The notes below the pieces were generated by a model. The model was not told the origin of the DNA. It worked only from the letters and a program-made list of their open reading frames with translations, and did no database searches. Below are positions 57,588 to 64,000 of a DNA stretch of 64,000 nucleotides, piece after piece. The translations under genes were made by a program, and so were the position numbers. Source of the DNA: Amaurobius ferox. Lineage: Eukaryota; Arthropoda; Arachnida; Araneae; Amaurobiidae. Each line of letters opens with the position of its first letter. Position 1 is the first letter of the stretch. The stretch lies in assembly GCA_951213105.1 (NCBI GenBank), contig OX578147.1, forward strand, positions 128,783,322 to 128,847,321, in the 5' to 3' direction.

Positions 57588-59415
57588 CCCGAATAATTGA
57601 CCTGTGTAAAAATTTCCAAATCTCTATCTCACTTAAAAGAAGACATTTATCATTTATTCGGTATATCGAACATTTTGATACGAGTAAGATCTAAGGTAGC
57701 AAATATTGAAAAATTTAAATTGTGCACTTCCTTTCATTCAAACTATCTACCCGTACATCAAATTTGAAGTCTCCCTCTCATTACGAAGTATGCTTTTCTA
57801 TCGTTTCACGTTTCGAACGTTTTGATGTGGAGCGTCCCCTCTACAGAATATTTTTGAAAAATTCGAGTTTTCCAGAAGGTTTTATTGAACGATTGACCAG
57901 TGTACCAAATTGAAAGACTCTGTCTCACTTAAAATAGGCGTTCTTAATTTATTCGTTAAATCGAACATTTTAGCGTACAGCACCTCTAAAGTATCAAATT
58001 GTGGGAAACTGAAATTGTACACTTTTTCTTGTCCAACTATCTACCATTACATCAAATTTAAAGTCTCTCTCTCATGCGTATGTTTTTCTATACTTTAACG
58101 TTTCGAACGTTTTTGTGTGGAGTCCCCACTCCCTTAAATGAGATTTTTGAAAACTCTATTCTTCTTGACATTTTATCAAATGATTGGCCTATATACCAAA
58201 TTTCAAGCTTCTATCACATTTTAAATGAGACGTTTCTCATTTATTCGGCAAATCAAACATTTTGATGTGCGGCACCCGCTAAAGTTGTAAATATTGGAAA
58301 ACTCCAGTTGCACACTTTCTTTCTTTTTAATTATCCATCCATACACCAAATTTGAAGCCTCTATCCCATCGCTAAGTATGCTTTTTCTATCATTTCACCT
58401 TTCGAACGTTTTTATGTGGAGAACCCACACCCTTAAATGAGCATTTTTTAGAAATTCTATTCTTTTGGGGGTTTTATTAGCCCATGTACCAAATTTTAAA
58501 CCTCTATCACATTTTAAATAAGGTGTTGTTTCTCATTTATTCGACAAATTGAACATTTTAGTGCGTGGCAACATCTAAAGTAACAAATATTGGAAATTTG
58601 AAATTGTATACTTTCTTCCTTTCAAACGATTTATCCAAATAATAAATTTGAAATCTCTATCTCATCGCAAAGCATGCTTTTCTAACACTTCACTTTTCAA
58701 ACGTTTTGGTGTGAAGCACCATCTCTATAGAACATTTGCGAAAATTCGATTTTTCCAAGGGGGGTGGGGGGTTATAGAACGATCGACCCGTGTACCAGAT
58801 TGTCTATCTATTCAGGAAATGCCTACAAATGAATGGAAAACAGACTGATACTTGGCGCTACGTATATACAGATAGATAGATTGGGTACTCCGAAATAGTT
58901 TTACATGTTGTCAACCTCATAATCCACCCTCACCCTGGAACTAGCCGCCGTCGAGATATTTCAGTTTTACTCGCATTTGTTGTATTGTCGCTTTTGAAAA
59001 CACGTCTAGTCACCAAAAGAGAAAACAAAATTGAATTAAAATTGTAAATTCAGTGTAATTTCAAGTAATTATCCGTGTTATTTTGTGCAATTGAACTCAA
59101 TTTAAGGAATTATTACAGAAATAAAGAGAAAATGAATTTAAGTCTGTAGGAGAAAATCCTGTGCTACCCGTATCAGATTTTTCTCTCTTTCTTAGTGCAG
59201 TTGACTAATTTAATTTCGAAACCGGTCTCTTTACTTTCTGGTCAGTCTTCTCTTTCTGATTAATCGTAATCCATTTAGCGTCTGAAATTGGTTGGTTCCT
59301 TTATTTGTAACTCCTCTGTTATTTCTTTTCCTGATGAAGATGCCTATGTTATTTTTTAATACGGGTTGTTTTAGAAACAGGTTTTTAAGACTTTCCAACA
59401 TAGTCGTAAAGTGTT

Positions 59416-60800
59416 TATGATTTTTAACACTTTACAACAAAGTTGAAAAGTGTTTATGACTCTGTTCATTCTGTCTGTCTGTCTGTCCGTTAGCACGATA
59501 ACTGCCGTAAAAATGACATCAAAATGAAATTTTAGTATTTTGTTCAGACGGTCTGTAGGACCTATGGGAATATAAATGAATAATATCACCCAATTAGTTT
59601 TGGGTTGAACCCGGGTTGAAAAAATGAAATACATTGAGCCCTATGGGAAATAATTTTTCAAACATTTTTTAAGCGGATTTAAAATTCACAAATTGCTTCG
59701 AAAATTTTAGATAATATTCAAATTGTTCCATAAAATATATAAAAAAAAAAAATTCAGCGAAATATATTCAGTAGTTTTTTAAATAAAAATTAAAATAATA
59801 ATTACACCCCTTATATGAAACGATCACGTGACCATGATATGAAACGATCACATGACCCACTTCAAAATGATATATGGCATCCATCTTGTTTTCATTCTGT
59901 TTGTCTGTCCGTTCGCACGATAACTGCCGTAAAAATGACTTTATCAAAACTAAATTTTAGTATGCTGTTAAGACGGTCTTTGGGACATATGGGAATAAAA
60001 ATCAATAATATCACCCAATTAGTTTTGAATTGAACCCGGGTATAAAAAAATAAAATACACTGAACCCTGTGGGACCTAATCTTTTAAGCATTTTTTAAAC
60101 GGAGTTAACATTCACAAATTACTTCGAAAATTTTAGAAAATATTCAAATTATCACGCAAAATGTGTAAAAAAATATTCAGCAAAATATACAAGGTGGTTC
60201 TATTAAATAAAAATTGAAATAATCATTACACCCATATTAATAAAGAGATCACGTGACTCATTTTAAAATAAAATATGGCATTCATTTTTTTCCCTGTGCA
60301 AAAATTGTGATGTCTGAAGATGTTTAAAATGTATATTTAGTGTTCCATCCGTCATACAACCACTTTATTTTAGCATATTATCTGTGTATCAAAATTTTGT
60401 GCCAACGCAATTACACTATTTTTTATTTTAAATGATCATTAAACTTTGACTATTCCGACAACGAAGCCCAATTTCTATAGCATGCAGAATGTAAACAAAT
60501 CAAGCGATTGTAAAATGAGTTGTAAAAGAATTGCTGATTCTTTTTCATGCAAAATTATTTAGCTCTGGAGTTTGGAATATAAGGGATATGAATAAAATAG
60601 TCATTGATCTTACATATAGAAGCAGACGATTTATGTCCTTTCTACATGCAGTTTTAAGTTTCCAAGCATAATAAATTATTGTAGTACTGTGATAATTTAA
60701 AAAAATACCCGTGCTAAATGTATCGCGTGTTAGAGATGTTTAAATAAAATTGCATTTAAGTTGGAAAGTGTTCAATAATCAATGCATTGTGCATGATTAA
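59416..60800 (+). repeat. Repeat F, single plus copy
   Basis: Begins TTTTTAACACTTTACAACAA, (CTGT)n, GTTAGCACGATAACTGCCGT, AGTTTTGGGTTGAACCCGGG, later GAGATGTTTAAATAAAATTG and AAGTTGGAAAGTGT. A 5' segment (TCATTCTG...AACCCGGG) is repeated at 59893-60050, so this copy has an internal duplication of about 430 bp. The non-coding stretch 59178-59415 before it is unassigned. Confidence 0.75.
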
Positions 60801-60897
60801 TCTATCTTGTTTTCATTAGACTCAAATAAATTTCCTAGACATATATTTATAAACTAATGTTGCAGTGATCTGAAAGATTTTTTCCCTAATGTTTATT

Positions 60898-61188
60898 ACT
60901 TTCCCTACAATACATGGTAATGAATACTGGAAGTATTGGAAGCTTGTCAAGCATCGCAATTGGACGAATCTACACATTTCGAGCACTCTAGAACCCGAAA
61001 ACACTATTTTCAATATGACGTCTGTGTGATAATGTGTGTGTCTGTGCACTGTCTCAAAAACTCCGTGTTATATTGTGCAATTAAACTCACTTTAATATTT
61101 TATGAAAGAAATGAAGAGAAAATGAATTTGAGTGTGTGGTTTAAAAATGAATTTGAGTCTGTTTGATTTATGTACTGCCCATATCAGA
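60898..61188 (+). mobile_element. Family B deletion derivative (291 bp)
   Basis: Has the head (ACTTTCCCTACAATACATGG), the GTGTGT tract and the 3' end (AATTTGAGTCTGTTTGATTT, TGTACTGCCCATATCAGA), but the middle modules are deleted. It shows how MITE-size versions arise. Confidence 0.8.
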
Positions 61189-61423
61189 TTTTTTTGTTTC
61201 ACTCATTTTTTCACACCTCTAAAGAGTTTTTTTTTTTTAATATTATTTTTTCCATTTGGCAACGCCTATCTTCCTGAGGCGCTTGAACATTTTATTTCAA
61301 ATATTCCAACGAAGAAGGTTCTTTTTGCCTTCGAAACCGATTGATACATTTAATCAACATCCTTATGCTGTGAATAATGGATTATTTAATGTTCAGATTG
61401 CAGAAGGAATGACTATCATCTCA

Positions 61424-61492
61424 CTAGCTCAATTGATAAAACATTGTCTGGCCATCGGAAGATCGGTGACTCGAATCTCCGCTGGTACATAA
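61424..61492 (+). other. tRNA-like sequence, probably a SINE or tRNA relic
   Basis: TAGCTCAATTGATAAAACAT (A-box/D-arm-like) and GGTGACTCGAATCTCCGC (degraded B box) at tRNA-like spacing. It precedes a family B 3' stub ending TGTACTGCCCATTTCAGA at 61532. No convincing cloverleaf. Confidence 0.4.
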
Positions 61493-61532
61493 CTTCTTTA
61501 TAAAAGTCATCATGTACTGCCCATTTCAGATT

Positions 61533-61943
61533 TTTCAATTGTGCCGACAATGGCAAAGGCAAAAAAAATTGAAAGACAAAGAAAAAAGTTCCAAGACCAA
61601 GTAAGAACACTTAAAATGACATGCTGCAGTTATAACAGGGGATGGGAGTTCCATTATTCATTACAAAGGAATAAGAATTGGAGGAGGTCAAGGTATAATA
61701 AATGTTCTTGGATCTCGGCCAAAGCACACTACGGGGATTCTAGCTCTCTTAGTGACACCAATTCTATTTTATATCTTTAATTATGAATATTTTTCATTTC
61801 CTTGTCTCAGCTGCGAGTGTTAACATTTATAAACTAGAAGGTTACGTCCGTCATATGACGGGGGATTAACTCCCATCCTCCCTCCTGCAGCACTTTCGCT
61901 CCTACTATTCGCAGGCACATGTGAGACACACATGTCCCAATCC
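61533..61943. other. Unassigned stretch
   Basis: The 79-codon ORF 61541-61780 (Lys/Arg-rich start) has no recognised domain and no support. Confidence 0.35.
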
Positions 61944-62040
61944 ACCTCTGGGTTCCGGTCTAAATTGGGTGGCACTTCCTGGCCGTCCAAATAGTTACCT
62001 TACACCTTTCTGCTAGGTTGGATGGTCTGGGTCTCAACAA
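61944..62040 (+). mobile_element. 5'-truncated tRNA-SINE, copy S6
   Basis: Only the 3' third: CTGGGTTCCGGTCTAAATTG to GGTCTGGGTCTCAACAAAA. 14-bp duplications ACACATGTCCCAAT lie at 61930-61943 and 62042-62055. A 5' truncation with a target duplication is the signature of LINE-driven target-primed insertion. Confidence 0.85.
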
Positions 62041-62195
62041 AAACACATGTCCCAATAAATATTATTTCTTATACGATTCCTTATCGCAACATGCATACTA
62101 TACTATCCGATATCAAAACGCAATTAATGGACGACATCCCAGACCTTCTAACAAAACGTACCTGCCCCACGAAAAGTATTGAAAGTCACTATATT

Positions 62196-63035
62196 ACTTT
62201 CCCTGCAATACATGGTGATGTATAGGGAGAGTATTGGAATCATGTCGAAAATCGCGCAAATCGAGTTTTCGAAGGATCTGCACGTTTTGAGACCTCTAGA
62301 ATACCAAAAAATTATTTTTAGCGTGACATCTGTGTGTGTGTGTGTCTGTGAGTCTGTATGTCTGTGTGTGCAATGTTTCTATCCACTCTAGCTCCAAAAT
62401 TGATAGACCAAATTTTATAAAATGTTATACGTAAGTCACTTATAGGTTACTCTGGTGTTGATTAGATTTTGGTACGATTCGGGATAAAATAACATGCCTT
62501 TTATATTTGCGAAATGCCCCGCCAAAATTGTCTGTATCCACTCGAGCTAAAAAAACTAATTGATCAAATTTCTCAGAATTTGGCAGATAAATCATTTGTA
62601 AGTTATCGTGGTGCTGATTAGATATTGGTATGATTCGGCAAAAAAGAACCTGAACTTTTTTTTGCGAAATGGCCCGAAAAAATAGACAAAATCTAAAATA
62701 AAAGACTATACTATGCTCAAATGTATCCAGTTGAATGCCTGTTTTATACGTAATTTTTGACGGGAAAAAAAAAAAAGATCAACTCCATTACTCTAGGATT
62801 AACCGTTCTCGAGATATATGAATATTTTCGGCATTTTGATACACCGATTTTGAGAATACGCCCAGTTACCCAATGAAAACGAAAATTGGTTTAAAAAAAA
62901 GTGCAAATTCAGTATCATTTTAAATAATTATGCGTGTTATTTTGTGCCATTAAACTTAATTTAATGAATTATTAAATAAATAAAGAGAAAATGAAGTTGA
63001 GTCTGTAGGGAAAGTCATGTGCTGCCCACATCAGA
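62196..63035 (+). mobile_element. Family B element, full length
   Basis: 840 bp from ACTTTCCCTGCAATACATGG to GCTGCCCACATCAGA, with GTGTGTGTGTGTGTCTGTG tract, two TGATTAGATNTTGGTANGAT modules, and GGATTAACCGTTCTCGAGAT. Confidence 0.9.
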
Positions 63036-63370
63036 TTTTTTTAAATCATGAATATGAAAGTTATCCAATTACGAGCTCAGAGAGCATGTGCCTGCACTGC
63101 AGAGGAAATTAAATTGAGATAGAGAAAGAGAGAGAGTTGATTTGCATCCAAGATGAAGGGAGGAAAGATGCAGATTAGAAAATGGATGATAAACGGAAGA
63201 CTAAGTGTTGAAGGACAGTGAAACTCAATCCATGGAGTACATGAAGGTATAGTCGTAATTAATAAAATATACAGGAATGGAAAACTAAAAAGTACTTTTA
63301 CAATCATCCAAAATATCAAATATTTATGAACTGAATTTTCCATTTTTATTATGTATTTTTTGCTGTTTGT

Positions 63371-63378
<8 letters not shown>
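63036..63378. other. Unassigned stretch
   Basis: Purine-rich 63105-63200 on the plus strand; the 187-codon minus ORF across 63077-63640 mixes this, (CA)n/(TA)n and a mariner fragment and is not a gene. Confidence 0.4.
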
Positions 63379-63419
<41 letters not shown>

Positions 63420-63475
63420 ATAAAGGCAAGGTATCTGCCAGCGTTATATATATATATATATATATATATATAACG
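63379..63475. repeat. (CA)n, (TA)n and a hairpin
   Basis: (CA)n at 63379-63405, then CTGCCAGCGTTATATA ... TATAACGCTGGCAG, a palindrome centred on a (TA)n tract. Confidence 0.85.
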
Positions 63476-63772
63476 CTGGCAGAATTTGACATTCAGCAGG
63501 TGCAATGTTTCTGTCAGCGATTTCCCCACACGCTGGCAGAATTTGATATTCGCAGGTTGTTCTTCGAACGACATTTCCGTTTTTGACGAACGCGAATGAC
63601 TACAGTTCACTGACGCGCATTGTCGGGGAAAACCCTGCACTGCTGACCTGCTTCTTCCTTTTCACACCTCGCGTCACATGTGCCGCTTCGCCACTGTAAA
63701 ATAGTTCCCCTCTCCTCCAATCAGGGTTGGAGATATCAGCACAGTCTCCGAACTTTTTGATCCTACCTTTTG
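63470..63772 (-). mobile_element. Mariner end fragment, copy 2
   Basis: In minus sense: AAGGTAGGATCAAAAAGTTC, the CACTGTAAAATAGTTCCC-complement block, and a transposase start reading FEEQPANIKFCQRVGKSLTE. A 20-odd bp piece (GCTGGCAGAATTTGA) is duplicated at 63473 and 63530. Clearly related to 53252-53768 but not palindromic. Confidence 0.75.
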
Positions 63773-63778
63773 TGTGTG

Positions 63779-63832
<54 letters not shown>

Positions 63833-64000
63833 CCTCTAATCACCACAAAATAATCACCTCAAAATTTCTGTTTACGGCCTTCATCGATATCCCAATTGCT
63901 TCTGTAAGAATTAAATTAGTTCCGAACTGAACTGCTTGTTAAATATCCACACATTACAGTACCAGAACTTTCAACAGTTGGTTACGGTTACCATGTCCGC
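63773..64000. repeat. (TA)n/(GT)n microsatellite and short unassigned end
   Basis: (GT)n, (TA)n, (GT)n to about 63830; the last 170 bases hold nothing recognised. Confidence 0.8.

Larger units (their letters stand above)
56890..57590 (-). mobile_element. Composite retroposon: 5S / spacer / 5S / tRNA-SINE
   Basis: A 701-bp insertion between perfect 15-bp duplications GAATAATTGACCTGT (56875-56889, 57591-57605) inside the 148-bp array. In minus order: 5S-like (57587-57470), family A-derived spacer, 5S-like (57265-57148), 7-bp joint ACATTTT, tRNA-derived SINE (57140-56890) ending GGTCTGGGTCTCAACA. The intact target duplication at the outer ends shows that the whole composite was inserted once. 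Confidence 0.85.
56460..58810 (+). repeat. 148-bp tandem array (two alternating subunits)
   Basis: Starts of the ACCAAATTT / ATCAAATTT motif fall at 57757, 57904, 58051, 58195, 58345, 58488, 58642 and 58794, a mean step of 148 bp. Odd and even units differ (TTCTATCGTTTCACGTTTCGAACGTTTTG against CTCATTTATTCGGCAAATCGAACATTTTA type), giving a dimer of about 296 bp. Degraded units lie at 56475-56870, before the insertion at 56890. The array has no coding capacity. Confidence 0.85.
55469..59177 (+). mobile_element. Large chimeric A/B element carrying a tandem array
   Basis: The 5' part is family A (ATAATGTATAGGGCAAATAT, TTGTGACTGAGTC, ACGAACCGAGCGTTTCGGAT, GAAATTTGGTACAAAAATTA, the GGCGA module and AATATAAGTTAATTAGCCGA). 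The 3' part (58930-59177) is family B (CGTCGAGATATTTCAGTTTT, TCAGTGTAATTTCAAGTAAT, the diverged stem-loop TGTGCTACCCGTATCAGA). Between them lies a 148-bp tandem array. A central tandem array is a known feature of HINE-type elements. An A-B recombinant is the alternative reading. Confidence 0.6.

Noticed and set aside
63077..63640. 187-codon minus-strand ORF
   Set aside because: It runs through a mariner fragment, (TA)n, (CA)n and unassigned DNA, so it is a chance fusion.

Overview
The window is AT-rich, non-coding, eukaryotic DNA with the texture of an invertebrate genome, most likely an arthropod and possibly an arachnid. That guess rests on the kind of repeats present (a permuted Penelope-like element, tRNA-derived SINEs, mariner fragments) and is not firm. 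I found no intact host protein gene. Almost everything that can be explained is mobile DNA, much of it nested. Most short ORFs come from repeats or from (CA)n and (TA)n tracts.

Layout. 1-8.3 kb: Penelope-like elements (PLE). A 2.3-kb inverted-repeat structure (851-3150) encloses a decayed PLE reverse-transcriptase remnant. Next comes a nearly intact PLE on the minus strand (4216-6963) with an N-terminal GIY-YIG endonuclease and a C-terminal reverse transcriptase in one frame, broken by a single TAA. 50-bp direct repeats and long (TA)n tracts surround it. 9-63 kb: two abundant related families, called here A and B. Each has a 5' hairpin starting ACTTTCC, a (GT)n block, a 3' GGAAAGT inverted match, a terminal stem-loop and a T-run. 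This is the architecture of Helentron-associated non-autonomous elements (HINEs), and copies often lie head-to-tail with only TTTTT between them.

Within this background are smaller elements. (1) A 507-bp TRIM (miniature LTR retrotransposon) is present as two full copies (11296-11801; 22510-23016) and one solo LTR (31987-32110). Its 124-bp LTRs carry a tRNA-like Pol III A/B-box module. (2) A tRNA-derived SINE family is present in at least six copies, several with target duplications. (3) A 701-bp composite (56890-57590) carries two 5S rRNA-like copies plus a tRNA-SINE between perfect 15-bp target duplications, inside a 148-bp tandem array. (4) There are foldback/MITE structures, two mariner-derived fragments, a hAT-like element holding a TRIM, and a repeat called F here, in rearranged inverted fragments.

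The elements interact chiefly by nesting: SINE into MITE, TRIM into hAT, solo LTR into family B, B into B, A into B. Several nests come with an unoccupied paralogous site in the same window, which fixes element boundaries without outside data. Two possible host traces remain: a 57-codon cysteine-rich ORF (54874-55047) and a less AT-rich segment at 35455-35790.
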